Assembly: GCA_964016885.1 (NCBI GenBank)
Contig: OZ024745.1
Location: 56,473,800 to 56,537,799, forward strand
Direction of reading: 5' to 3'
From: Eledone cirrhosa
Lineage: Eukaryota > Mollusca > Cephalopoda > Octopoda > Eledonidae
DNA length: 64,000 nt
The stretch's first letter is position 1; every line of letters begins with the position of its first letter. Under the pieces are notes generated by a model. It ran no database searches and was not told the origin of the DNA. It saw only the letters and a list, made by a program, of their open reading frames with translations. Position numbers and translations under genes: made by a program. This document shows positions 48,653-60,545 of the stretch, in pieces.

Positions 48653-48838
48653 AATTGTTTCTACTTTAGGCACAAGGCCAGTAATTACCCAGTGCATTAC
48701 TGGTACTTTATTTTATCGACCCCGTAAGGATGAAAGGCAAAGTCAACCTCGGCGGGATTTGAACTCAGATCGTAAAGGGACGTAACTATGCTTGAAAGCA
48801 TGGCGTCCGACCCTCTACCGATACTGCCAATCCACCGC
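48653..48838 (-). mobile_element. SINE inserted in the left inverted arm
   Basis: Full-length minus-strand copy: GGTGGATTGGCAGTATCGG head (48833 side), GAGTTCAAATCCCGCC, GTTGACTTTGCC, GATAAAATAAAGTACCAGTA, GCCTAAAGTAGAAACAA. It interrupts the arm at a position where the uninterrupted right arm has a hammerhead-like motif (50222-50258). Confidence 0.85.
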
Positions 48839-49240
48839 GGAGGGAAGTAAAGCGGTTAAACCAGTGTTCTAAATAGCTTGCCAAGTCATGCTGACAGGAA
48901 ATGGTATATAGTATCTGTTCTATCTCTAATGTCAAAGAGTTAAGGTTAGGTGGATAAAAGGTAGTCTCCCTTTAAAAGGGGTTTTGTACATGTATATTAA
49001 GTGTGTGGGAGAATACGTGAAGGTGTAGGTATGTGTGTGTGTGTGTGTGAGATATGTCTATACGTAAATGTGGGGGATAGATGCTCTCTCGTGTCAGAAC
49101 TGGTCTTTGTGTGTGTATGTGTGTGTGTGAGAGAGAATAAGTGGAGATGTAGGCGCGTGTGTGTGTGTGTGTGTGTGCGTGTATGTGTGCGTGTGCGTGT
49201 GTGTGTGGGATGGGGGGGGGTCTAAGTATGGAGCTAGATG

Positions 49241-49785
49241 CTCTATCAAGTTATAAATTGATTGGTGGTTGTGTTTTATCTATAATTAGTGCTTCCTTAA
49301 TTCTAAGATTGCCGAGGTTTCTTTCCTTAGTTTCTATCCTAACTGTTATGCTTTTGTCGGTGTTTTTGCATTTCACTAGGTGTTTCTTAAATGAGGAAGC
49401 GTTAGTATTAAGGTGTTCTTTTATTCTTATGTGAAGTGGTCTGGTGGTACTACCTACGTAGAAGTTGCTACATTTGTCGCACACAAGTCTGTGTACGACG
49501 TACGCCTGGTAGCATAGGTCTGTGTCGTTGATGGGACAGTTGGCTAGCCTGCAGTGGCTGTCATGTCTGGTGGAGTGTCTTTTGGTTAGCTGTCCGCGTA
49601 GAGAAGGTCCTGAGTGGGCTAGTTGGATATCTAGTCCATCTCGTCTGATAGTTCTGCGGATGGCTGTTGTTGTTTCGTCACTGAAGTGTGGGAGCTTCAG
49701 GAAGCAATTGTTAGTTCCTCGAGTGTGGTGTCCTCTGTTCTTTCTGGCATGGTTCGTGGTGGATATTCGACATCTAGCCCCATAC
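49241..49785 (-). pseudogene. PLE GIY-YIG endonuclease fragment
   Basis: The frame (down to the stop at 49251) has no internal stops. From about 49770 it reads GHHTRGTNN, LKLPHFSDETTTAIRR, then CRLANCPINDTDLCYQAYVV, CDKCSNFYVGSTTRPLHIRI and EHLNTNASSFKKHL, ending KEALIIDKTQPPIN. The Y...YVG core, the CxxC and the C-terminal E-A-x-x-I fit the nuclease. It differs from the other PLEs in this window, so a third or fourth PLE family is present. The frame's N-terminal VCVC part is the CA repeat. Confidence 0.75.
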
Positions 49786-49802
49786 TTAGACCCCCCACCC
49801 CC

Positions 49803-49810
49803 ACACACGC

Positions 49811-49866
<56 letters not shown>

Positions 49867-49971
49867 CTACGCCTCCACTTGTTCTCTCTCACACACACAT
49901 ACACACACAAAGACCAGTTCTAACATGAGAGACCATATATCCCCCACATTTACGTATAGACATATCTCACA

Positions 49972-50031
<60 letters not shown>
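49803..50031. repeat. (CA)n tracts in the right inverted arm
   Basis: Two long CA tracts (49803-49863 and 49976-50031); the left arm has the mirrored GT tracts (about 49018-49050 and 49155-49210), much shorter. Confidence 0.9.
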
Positions 50032-50036
<5 letters not shown>

Positions 50037-50221
50037 TTACACTTTCACGTATTCTCCCACACACTTAAACATACATGTACAAAACCCCTTTTAAAGGGAG
50101 ACTATTCTTTATCCACCTAACCTTAACTCTTTGACATTAGAGATAGAACAGATACTCTATACCATTTCCTGTCAGCATGACTTGGCAAGCTATTTAGAAC
50201 GCTGGTTTAACCGCTTTACTT

Positions 50222-50258
50222 CCCTCCGAAGAAGAGATATTATCTCGAAAATTAAGGA
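50222..50258 (+). ncRNA. Hammerhead-like motif in the right arm, core position 4 altered
   Basis: Stem I 5' CCT, core CCGAAGA (50226-50232; expected CTGAAGA), stem II GAGAT/ATCTC (50234-50246), GAA (50247-50249), AATT as stem III, A as position 17, then AGG pairing with CCT. The same U4-to-C change occurs in the arm motif at 29399-29445. Its mirror in the left arm is destroyed by the SINE. Confidence 0.45.
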
Positions 50259-50398
50259 CATTTAAATAAATTTAAGGTAAAAGACTAATTGTCAACAATA
50301 TCTTTTGCATTTGCATTTATATTCTATGTCCATACCTGCATTGTTTTGGCTTTACAAATACAAACGTTTATATATATATATATATATTTATAAAATTA

Positions 50399-50872
50399 CC
50401 ACCCCACCTTAATTCTTCAATTTGTATGTGTGGATGTGTGTGCGTGTGTCTGTGGAGATGGGTGTGAGTGTACGTGAAAGCCAACCTACATAAGTCTTTT
50501 TATTTGTAAATGTTATACTCTAACCATCATTTTCAGTAGCCCCACTCCACATAAATTCCTCGATTTAAGAATGACCTGTAGTATCTATTTCATACTATTA
50601 ACCTTAATTGAATATATATCTGACCAGGAATGCTTTTTGTGAAAATCAGTCATATGTAACTATTGTCATCTTGCCTGACGGTTTGAACTTTACAACACCA
50701 CCTGCCTCTTTGAGGTCAAATACCGACCCTACTAGCACCTACAAACTGACCAATGAGAATTAAGACTATTCCCGCTGACAACATTAAATTATTCCTTACA
50801 AGCTCATATGTCCCAAGGCTCTGATACCATCAACACTATAAACACAGAGCTGGCATATCTAAGAACTGACTA
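50399..50872. other. Unannotated sequence
   Basis: Non-coding. It may belong to a solitary PLE terminal repeat ending in the hammerhead-like motif at 50873. Confidence 0.35.
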
Positions 50873-50928
50873 ACTGCCTGATGAGGGCATAGCCATTCAA
50901 TGGATATCATCGAAATATATATAACAGT
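50873..50928 (+). ncRNA. Hammerhead-like motif without a nearby coding sequence
   Basis: Core CTGATGA (50878-50884), imperfect stem II (50885-50911), GAA (50912-50914), stem III ATATATAT (50915-50922), A17 in ATA, and a stem I of ACTG (50873-50876) with CAGT (50925-50928), offset by one mismatch. Stem II has several mismatches. It may mark a solitary PLE terminal repeat. Confidence 0.5.
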
Positions 50929-53900
50929 AAATAAAGTATTATGAGTTCATGCAATTGACTTATGTTTCGTCACTATATTTATATATATATATACCCATAT
51001 TTAAATGTATAGGTAATAATTTTCGCAAGGTGCACACAATTCAATGCGTGCTTAATTTAGATGGATTTAAATTAACAATCTTGGTTTAAATTACACACAC
51101 ACACACATACACACACTCTCTCTCACACACACTTACATACACACACACACACATGTATATATATAGATACTTTTTTGTAATAATTAAATCTGCCGACTAT
51201 GTGTCTGATTCACATTCATTAAGAGTTGAGCTTATTTATACTGTTTTCCTATATAGAATGATGGAGAGAGGCAGTTATTGAAAGATTTGATAGAAACTAC
51301 TTTTTATTCCACATATCAGTAACATTTTTGATATGCAATGTATCTTTTAAAATTTATATTGATGTTCACAACAAGTTAGCTTTTCGTAAAATAAAAACGA
51401 GATGTAGAGAAAGCATCAAACTGGCATATTAGCTCCAGAAAAAGCTAAAAACAAAAAAAAAAAATACCACCACGATATAATGTGATAATTTGAATCATGA
51501 AACGAACATATGTCGGCAGCTAACTTTGATTTCCCGAAAGGTTGGTAAATGATGTTATGCAATTCAATAGATCGTGATGAATTAGATTGTAAAGACATAC
51601 GAGGTTACGGAAATGCATTTAGCAAAACTTCATTTATTATCGCTACTGAAATGGGTAAATTATACCTTGTAGGAAATTAGATCTATCCATTAATATATAC
51701 AGAAACTGAATGTGTTCCAAAATTATAGCGAATCTGATTAGCTGGTGATAAGAAATAGAAGTCATCTTCCTTATCAAGGGACATGGTACCGCGTATATTA
51801 GTAAAATGTCGACATGCGTTTCTACCTAATGTCGCAGTATTTATGATATACCTACCTTGATATTCTATCACAATAGCGTATCATGAATAGAACAAGCATT
51901 TATTTTAAGCAAGTTTGTTTTACATATGTAGAAGATAACAAATGCGGCTATTTAATCGACCAAAAAATATACCTGGTATGGTTTATATACTCTAAAAAAA
52001 TCAAAAGTAAATAATTGTTTTACATAACCGTAATTTTCTTACGTAACAGCACAAGAATTTGTTTTTACCTCTCTGAATTCATTTACCGAAAGTAAGACAA
52101 ATCAGACCAGTTCGTATTTTTATATATTTATTAGATGTGAATTCCAGAGTTCTCTTCGTTGTCTTATTTGCACTTAATTATCATTAACTCTAATGAGTTT
52201 CATCTTAGTACTGCGGTAATTTTAATTATAAATATTTTTTAATCAATAGGCTAATTATCTTAGCTCGTATGTATCCATAGACTCTTCATCCAGACGGCAT
52301 TTGTGATGAATTTTCTAGTGTCATTATTTTAGTTTCCAAATTCATAAAAACTATATCCCGCCTATACAATATTTTGTTGTAAACTTCTTAGATCTGTTAA
52401 ATGGGAATTAGACATCATAGGGAAACAATAAGTCAAAAATATGTAAACATTTATCGATCTACTTACTAATTATCACACTCCCTCTTCACTGCATGCTTCC
52501 GTTAATTATTTTTAAAATCAATATATGCGTTGTACATTATCCACTTGCTATATGTAAAATAATTCCAAATAATTCTAATATGATTTATTATCATTGCCGA
52601 TGTAATTACGATGCTTTTATCACATTTGTTGGCTCGATATATTTAGTATATTGGAAATCACAATATGCTCTTCATGCATAAATCACGTTTGGGAAGTGTT
52701 CTGAAGGCTTTACCGCTGTTTAGCTTTATTATAATTTTATTAACGCAAAATACGCATGTAACATAATGTTACAGCATAAAGCGATGTTAAAACTTATTGA
52801 CTCATGTTACGAATATGGTTTCATATCCTATTCGAAGTAAATTCAGCTTTATTTCCACAACTACGTAACTTCCTTTTTAAAGGCAAGTTACAGCAGTAAT
52901 ACGAAATCAGATACTGTATGCAAATAATACTAACGTGATATCAAGCTATTCCATTTGAATTGAATAATCAAAGTAGTTTAACATTTTCACCAGTAACGCC
53001 TATCATAGGTAAATGTGACCCAATACATTCGTCACACTCAATTCCTAACCAGAAAGATGTGATACAGCGCTTCATCATTATTTGATAACCTGAACTGCAT
53101 CGTAAATATTCTCAATACGTCATTGATGTAAATATACATAATTACTTGGAGAATGCAATTGAAATGACGAGTGTCATGATAATAGCTAAAGAAGAAACAC
53201 CTACTATCTATCCTTCTATACATTATAAATCCAACGTCAAATTCCGTGTGGTGTTAAACACTTGTTAAAAATGAAAAATAAAACTCGTATCCTAGTTAGA
53301 AGTAGCTTCCACCATTCAATAGCATTCTGTGAATGCTGGATATATCTATTCCTTACACAGCAATCTAAACTAACAGAAACACGGCAATGAATGTGTCCTC
53401 TAATTTGTTTTAGTGGGTACAATCTTTTACTAAATGCTTCCAAAAATTAATAGAATAATTCATAATGCCGGTTACTGTATGATTGACAAAAAGGACGGCC
53501 TTGCACGACTGGGGTACCTTTGATTAAAATCCTCATCAGACTGAATCATATAATAAATAAGTTACAAAAACATAACATATACGGTAATTAAGTTCCGTAA
53601 CCCAATGTTTATACCATACACTCTCACTCTAATCCAGTGTTTATTTTATTTTTGTTATATTTCAACTTCTTTGATCCTTGCAACGATACATCAGCTATGT
53701 GATGCACATTGAAATATATAGTATATTTAGTTTTAAAATCTATAAATTACAATGAAGAGGAATTGAACATCAAAATATAAAACACCTACTTCCAATTCAA
53801 ATTGCACGCCGCTTTGTTCCCAAATTATTCAACTTGCACTTAATGATAATTCACGACTTAGTTGAGGGAAATACATACAAACTCGTTTATGGGTTTCCCT

Positions 53901-54780
53901 TTAATGTCACTGGGGACCGTATATATTCCACTACATATACACTAGTAATAATATTTGTATGTCAAACAAAAGCATATTTTATGTTGAAAATTATAGCTGG
54001 TGTTGTTTAAACACTATGTAAACACGATTTACACATAGATTTCAGACCTCAATGGATATGAAATAAAATTTAACATTTTTCGTAGAGTAATGTAAAATCA
54101 AAAGCTATAAATAACGAAATAAAATTATTCGGCTTTAAACTGGTGCAACGTCACATCGAGATTATACGTTTTTTATCAAGATTACTAGCACTTGATATAG
54201 CTACTCGTTCTAATAGGAGATTTATAGTCGACTATATTTAATCATTGTGCAAGAGCGAACGAGATATTGACGCATTTGAGATTCAGGCTGGTACATGCAA
54301 CAAAATACACTCGACCTATACTCTACTCAATCTTCTGTTTGCCCTTGCAAGGCATCTATGCTTACACATGTCTTTTAATTGCTGATAATATTTGCTGGTC
54401 GTAACTACAAAAAAGAGTGATGCAATTCTATAAAATATGGCATCGTCCCCATATCCATCAAAAGCAATTATTGCAATTGCTGCTATGATAGAAAGTGAAG
54501 TATATGATTCATGTAATTGAATGGATAAATGTCGGCATATTTATGTCATTTTCAGATAGAACCTTTGCACAGACCACTGACGACGTATTTGAAATTAGCA
54601 TTAATGAGGAGATTTCCTATGCACAGTATAGAAAATTGAAGATTTCTGTTAAAAGATAATCAGAGACATATACAGTTAAATATATTCTCAGTTATATTTC
54701 ATAATGTTTTTTTTTTGTTATAGTCATTTATATTGGGAGGACTATATGTCAAATGTCATACACACACACATACCCCCCCC
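50929..54780. other. Long unannotated AT-rich stretch
   Basis: A CA/TA tract at about 51092-51170 is the only clear repeat. ORFs are short and without recognised domains. Confidence 0.4.
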
Positions 54781-54799
54781 CCATATATATATATGATAA

Positions 54800-55930
54800 G
54801 AGGTCATCCTCCACACTTGCTATCAGGAACGCGTTCAGTGTTCACCTCTCTCCAGAGAGGTGCATTCTCGTGAGGTGGAGAGTATACTTTGCAGATCTCC
54901 TAAATACGATCACAACAGCATTTTCTGATGAGTCTGGGAGCGGTGAGCAATCTTTCGAGACTGAGATCACAAGTGCACTTGAAGAGCTCACATGTAGCCC
55001 CTGGGGAATATGAAATCCGGCCCGAGATATTAAAGGCCCTAAATGGAGAGGGTATTGCCTGGTGGACTCATGTGTGCCAGATGGCCTCGATCTCTGGAAA
55101 GGCACCTAAATAATGGCATTCGGGTGTGATAGTCCGAATTTTCAAAAAAGGACACATGAGTGACTGTTCCAATTACAGAGGGATCTCCTTGTTAAGCCAC
55201 CCTATGATAAGTGTCGGGCAATAGGTTGTAGGGAAATTGTCGATCATAAGCTAGCTGATGAACAGTGCGCATTTCGTAACATACGCAGCGCAGTTGACCT
55301 ATTTACACTGAGGCAGCTCTTTGAGAAATTGTGGAAGTGTTGCCAAGAGGAGTACAGTTGTTCTGTAGACCTTGAAAAGGCATATGACCGCGTTCCTCGG
55401 GACCTGCTGTGGAATGTTCTGCAGGAGTATGGGATCGATGTTCAGCATCTTGTTGCCCTGATGTCTCTATACGGTTCTCTTAATATTTGTGTTCTGATAA
55501 ATGGTGCTAAATCAAAACCTGTAATGTGGGAGTAGGGTTCCGCCAGGGTGCGTACTGTCACCTCTCCTGTTCATTATTTACATCAGGGGCGGTGGATTGG
55601 CAGTGTCGCTAGTGCGTCGGACGCTATGCTTTGACGCATAGAGTTACGGCCCTTGCCATTGTGAGTTTAAATCTCTTCCGAGATTAACTTTGCCTTTCAT
55701 CCCTACGGGGTCGATAAAATAAATTACCAGTAATGCACTGGGTAATTGCTGGCCTTGTACCAAATGTAGAAACAATTATTTACATCAACGAGATTGAAAT
55801 GCTTAGGTGGGTTGGAAGTGCTATCATGCCTGGCGGGTGTAAAAATTGGACTCGGAAAAGCACAATTTTGTCATCAGACACTAGATGGCGATGATATAGA
55901 CGATGGTACTGGTGGGGATAGGTTGTTATT
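54800..55930 (+). pseudogene. RTE-like LINE reverse transcriptase, interrupted by a SINE
   Basis: From 54860 the reading is WRVYFADLLN, EYEIRPEILKALNGEGI (fingers) at about 55005, then NYRGISLLS near 55172, CSVDLEKAYDRVPRDLLWNV (motif A, 55359-55418), and after a shift RQGCVLSPLLFIIY (motif B, about 55540-55580). A SINE then interrupts it and reading resumes NEIEMLRWVG. Motif A is intact with its Asp. Frameshifts and stops are several. The motif B region and the phrase VDLEKAYDRVP match the family common in molluscs. Confidence 0.75.
55586..55774 (+). mobile_element. SINE with 13-bp target-site duplication
   Basis: Full-length copy of the shorter SINE family from GGGGCGGTGGATTGGCAG to AAATGTAGAAACA. 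The 13-bp ATTATTTACATCA occurs immediately before (55573-55585) and after (55775-55787). The SINE sits in the RT motif B region of a LINE, so the LINE was already there. Confidence 0.9.
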
Positions 55931-56345
55931 CCATTCATATTTTCCGTTGTGTAGAGGTTTTGCTTCCGTTAATGGCTGATTTGTTTGACCTGACACCTGG
56001 ATATGTTCACTGCGCTGCCATGATCTAATTTAGCATATTTATTGACAACTGATGAACGCTTCTTATTTCAACTCTCCCCAATGCATTCTGGACTTTTCCA
56101 TGACACTATGAATCTTTTCCCATATGTATGTTTTGGTAGCATTCCTACATTGTCCCTCTTTGCATCTCATACTCGATACAATATTTCTAGTTCTACAATT
56201 TAGATTTGAGCTTACGTTTAAGACTACGGAATCATTATCAATTAGGCTTTCTTTCTTAAAATGGTAAGTTATTTGGATTAGGGATTTAATTGGGATATAG
56301 ATTTTCTTTACCATACATCTAAGATTCAATTTTTCAAACTCTCTT
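55915..56345 (-). pseudogene. Penelope-like element fragment (GIY-YIG region)
   Basis: Minus-strand frame 56329-56063 reads NLRCMVKKIYIPIKSLIQIT, NLNCRTRNIVSSMRCKEGQC, then RNATKTYIWEKI. This corresponds to TVKLEK, RCTEGTCRNITTTYIGETAR in the PLE at 45771-48423, with YIG degraded to YIW. A TGTTATTCCATTCAT at about 55922 also matches that element near 46293. Old copy. Confidence 0.65.
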
Positions 56346-57123
56346 TGTTAGTGTGCATTTAAAATAATTAAATTCCGTTTGCTTGTTTTCATCATATCTG
56401 CTCGAAATATGTGACGCGTATTTTATCAATTCCTGGAATAGTATAGATAAGAAAGAAATAGAATGTTATATTTAGACGCATCAGTCAAACTACTTCCTTT
56501 TTTGTTGATATTAACCTGCAAGTAAGTATCCTCTTTGTCTAGTGAGAAACTGCATATTGCTCCGATATTAAACATGTTTTTAAAAATGTGGATAAACCAA
56601 TTTGAATATATAATTCATTTTTTGTAGCTAATTCAATATTTGACTGGTGAGTTAATAGAATTTTGTTCAATGATATACTATACTAGATAAAATATCTATT
56701 GATTTTTAGTCAGCACTGTATTTATTCACAGGTGTAGACGCTTTGTCTGAATATATAATATCTTTCAGGTTAGGAAAAAGTTATATATATAGATAATGTA
56801 CTAACCTGTGTCTCAACATACAATTCCAAGTCAATTGAAATGGTAATCATTATTATTTTAGTAGACATATTTGTTTTACTTTGATTTACTGTACAGTAGA
56901 GCACAGTGCAGTAAAACTAATTTCTAATTTCGGAGCAATGGATGTTTCTTCATGCTATCTTGATTTAATATTTTGCATGCACTTGTGCAAAGCCTAGTCA
57001 TGAGATTCTAGGTATGGTGTGTATTCAGTTCTAAATCTAGTATGTTTTTTGTCAAATTGACAGAATAATATGAGTATTCAGACGTGTGTTCCTGCTCTGG
57101 GTGTCCTGAGTTGAAATGTTGCT
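56346..57123. other. Unannotated sequence
   Basis: No gene recognised. Confidence 0.4.
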
Positions 57124-57145
57124 GGGGGGGGGGGGGGGGGGGGGG
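57124..57145. repeat. Poly-G tract (22 G)
   Basis: An uninterrupted run of 22 G followed by CACACACG. Such runs form very stable quadruplexes and are prone to sequencing error, so the length is uncertain. Confidence 0.9.
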
Positions 57146-57469
57146 CACACACGCATTTTCTTGCGGTATTTAAGTGTCAATAACGGTCGTATTAGATTCA
57201 CACAGGGAATTGTTAAAATCGTTTGAGTTGCTACTATGATATTTGTACCGAATGTTGCGTTTTGCATTCAAATGTAACTCCTAAAAATTGCCAAAGCGGG
57301 ACATGAAGCAGTATTTCGTGGCACATTTCTAAATGATTGACCGCTAGTATCAGATGTCAGCACAGGTTTCTTTTCAACATTTCGTTCGTATCAATGAAAA
57401 ATCATGAGACCTTTATCAATGAAAAATTTGAGAGCTTTATCTAACTCAGATCAACACAAGACACACAAA

Positions 57470-58150
57470 CAATCAATGCACTTGTAGCACTCCAGCCTCA
57501 TCAAGAAGGCGCTCGTGTAGATTTCCAAAATGAAGGTGTGTAGAGCGCTTGTCACAACCTCCTTCACCTCCCACACATCCTCACATCAGATAACCTGGAC
57601 ATTTTTGCCTGGTCTTCTTGGGTCTCGGAATGTTTTTATGGGTATCTGCGCTTGTTCTCTGGATCATAACAGCAGACCCAGGTTTCGTCATAGGTTACCA
57701 GGACACAAGGACACTTAGATTTGAAGTGATCCACTCGACCATCTGCCTGCTGTCAGCAACGTGCCTCTGACTTTGAGCTTCATTGAGCATCCTGGGAACA
57801 TATTTGGCACAAAAGTTGCGCACATTTAAATCGTCAGTCATGTATGACTGTTCATAGTGCCCCTAGCTACTTCAAATTGTTTAGCAATCTTCAGAGGAGA
57901 GGCACGAGAGTGTTCGTCCAGATATTTCCGAATTGTATCGACCAAATTTAGCGTCTTCATGTCAGTCTCCCTGCCACATGTCTCATCATCCCTCACCTCT
58001 TGTGCCAGCGCAAAACAGCCGCCCGGCTCATAAACCTTAGTACGTAAGCAGTTATGACTATTTCATAGGTTTCTGCAGCGTGTTTGTCGCGCTCGACACA
58101 AAACTATACTGCATAACGAGCTTCGACGTATAGTGTTTACAGTGTTGTAC
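57470..58150 (-). pseudogene. mariner-like transposase remnant
   Basis: Minus-strand reading in broken frames: NLVDTIRKYLDEHS with an HTH-like ASPLKIAKQF, then a stretch with FVPRMLNEAQ and MVEW, then CPCVLVTYDETWVCCYDPEN (about 57715-57655), a DETW block like the mariner first-aspartate block. A GGCDK-like and LHFGNLH-like end follow. Many frameshifts. It resembles mariner-superfamily transposase but the match is partial, so the family is uncertain. Confidence 0.5.
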
Positions 58151-59779
58151 CGGCCCAAACAGTCAACTTGAAAAAGAAAGATTTGACATGTGAGCGCCTT
58201 ATAAACATATCAAGGATACATTAGAGTAGGAATTACGTCACTCAATTAAAATAGCCTGAAACGAAAAAGTCTCAAAACCTCTTGAGTGTATCTCGTATAT
58301 GCAAGAATACCTAGTATATAATAGAAACTTCATCGAGCGATATGATCATATATTTCTTTCAGAAATCTAACGGCCGTCTTTATAATTCTTATATGTTATG
58401 TTATTAACAGACTTGGTCATATTCTTTTATGTACCAATTGAAGATAATATATATATTGAATATAGGCTAATACCAGCATTCATAGTCGAAACCAATAAGA
58501 AAATGCCTTTCAATATTTCGTTCATTATCCTATCAATTAAATGCCTAACTGCGTATAACAATTTATTGCACTAACCGTATCGAAGTCCAATAGCTGTATG
58601 CTTGATATTGTCTTAGAACCATTCTTATGAAATCACCCTTAAGATAAAATATATGATTATAGGAACACGAATACAGCCACATAAATGCACACCACCTGAC
58701 CCTCGGCAGAGTCGTTAGATTTGCTATAAAATTACGGCAAAATCTCCAGCAATAATAGCGTAGAATAATAGAGGAAGGAAGCTTTATTGAGATCCAGTAT
58801 GCGGATGTTAATCATTGGAACGCGTTGGATCATAGTTCCTCAAGAGGAAAGCTGGTACGGAGCTAAAAGAGTCATGCGTGTGCATATATCTATACACACT
58901 CGAGCATATACAATGATCAGGCTTTATCCGAAATATATAAAACAATTTTTTAAATGAATGCCTATTGTTTTACAATTATCCTCTTGTGCATTGGTAGCCG
59001 CTTAAAAATTACAGCAATGCTGCTGTTCTAGTTATACAACAAAACAGAAACATTCAATTACTGAGACATATTTGCGAACACCATTCATTACATCACCTCT
59101 TAACTCATTTAAATTATACATCATTAAATGGGGAAAATTATCTAATGTTTCCAATGTAGGAATGGTTTCCCAAAACAATCAACTGAAATATTATTGCATA
59201 TTGGGTGATTCAAACAGCCAATTATATGATAATATTAGTTTGACGCTAAACTCCGCTAGTTGCAGACTAATCATCAACATGAGATATTTTTCTCCACAAA
59301 GTTCGATCACCAATAGAATATGTACTTTCAATCAAATGTAAATTGGTCTTCGAAGCTCACCGGTGTCATGTTTTTTTATGGTCAAGTCCGCCCGAAAATT
59401 TTCAAAACTCAATACTATTTAAATTGTATTCATTTGCCAATTGCAGTCAAATTCAGAAGCAATGGAAAATATACGATATACATAATAGCCGCACGAAGGA
59501 TTTGAGAATTCTTAGAGTACTTAGCAAGTAACGGACGAGGTCGCTAGAAGAAAGGCCTGGTATCAGGTTTATGTTGCAAGATTGGAAGCAAAAGTAAGAG
59601 GTTGCCGATGTTCTCTATTGGGACCCTCCTGTTTATTATTGTCCCAAGGCCATAGCAAGGCTGGATATGCTTTCATGATCATTTATGCTAGTAAACGCAT
59701 TATTGAAATTAAATTGTAAACGAGTTTGAGCAGAAGTTTCAGTCTTGTAAACTAAATCTGAAATCAAAATGTCTTCAAT
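58151..59779. other. Unannotated sequence
   Basis: Short AT-rich frames only; no element recognised. A segment around 59530-59640 with an ARG/LYS-rich reading (EEVARRKAWYQ-like) may belong to the LINE remnant that follows. Confidence 0.35.
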
Positions 59780-60545
59780 AGAACATAGCAAAACTAAAAT
59801 GTTTGTACGTAGGAATGAGGGTAGGAATCAAATAGCATCAAATAAATAGTTATCTTCAACATGCCAAAGACAACTGGGTAGACGCTCCATATGATGTACT
59901 CAGTGTATACATTGGAGGCAAACGTGATATACTGAAATTGCAAGGAGGCAAAGAAGATAGATGTCAGATGTGTCTGGTGCACTGGAGTGTTCAACTATAA
60001 GTATTTTCGGGAAATGTACTGCAGCAAGTGCTCGGATGGGTCAGTAGAAGCAGTGGATAATAATTCCTATGTAGCGGTGGCGGTTGATGTATTGAAATTG
60101 TTATAACTAGGGTGGAAGAAATTCAGGGAATTGTTATATTTGCTGGTAACAAAAGTATTCTTTCCTCAGAGAGAATGGCAGATTATATGATGATGCTCGA
60201 ACGGTATATGTGTAAAACAGAAATAAAGCATACATTTTAGTGTATCTGATTGTCAGTGAATGTGTGAAGGGAAAGAATAACTGATATATGAGTAATAAAA
60301 ACCAACATGTAAGGGTTTACGGTTGTGATGAAATTATCATGTCATTAATAAGGTGGGGAGCATTGCATTAAAATGTGACAAGCGATGAAATTGGCGGGAT
60401 TTACGAAAGTGGGAAACAAAGGAGGGCGTGGGAAGATGTGAAGTATGGTATGAAGAAAATGAACTTCATGAAGGAGATGTGAAGAGGACCGAGCTCTTAC
60501 AAATAAAAATGCGTGTCCAGCATTTCGCGTTATATTAGAATGGCA
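59780..60545 (+). pseudogene. RTE-like LINE C-terminal remnant
   Basis: Disrupted frames read RCVWCTGVFNYKYFREMYCS (about 59965-60025), a CxxC segment like the CCHC-like cluster after RT in this LINE group. It continues CSDGSVEAVDN, GWKKFRELLYLLVTK (about 60110-60155), a typical thumb block, and GKQRRAWEDV near 60415. Order and spacing agree with the RT thumb and C-terminus. The reading needs several frameshifts. Confidence 0.5.

Larger units (their letters stand above)
48531..50370 (-). mobile_element. Second Penelope-like element between long inverted arms
   Basis: The left arm (48531-49240) and right arm (49770-50370) are inverted copies: TAAACGTTTGTATTTGTAAAG mirrors CTTTACAAATACAAACGTTTA, and AGTTAAGGTTAGGTGGATAAA is mirrored by CTTTATCCACCTAACC. 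The arms differ by GT/CA tract length and by a SINE inserted in the left arm. The centre (49241-49769) is a GIY-YIG fragment on the minus strand. It starts 107 bp from the previous PLE. Confidence 0.85.

Noticed and set aside
53498..53540. Minus-strand CTGATGA followed by the GATT/AATC hairpin
   Set aside because: The hairpin is followed by AAAGG rather than GAAA and no complementary stem I is present, so the hammerhead core is incomplete.
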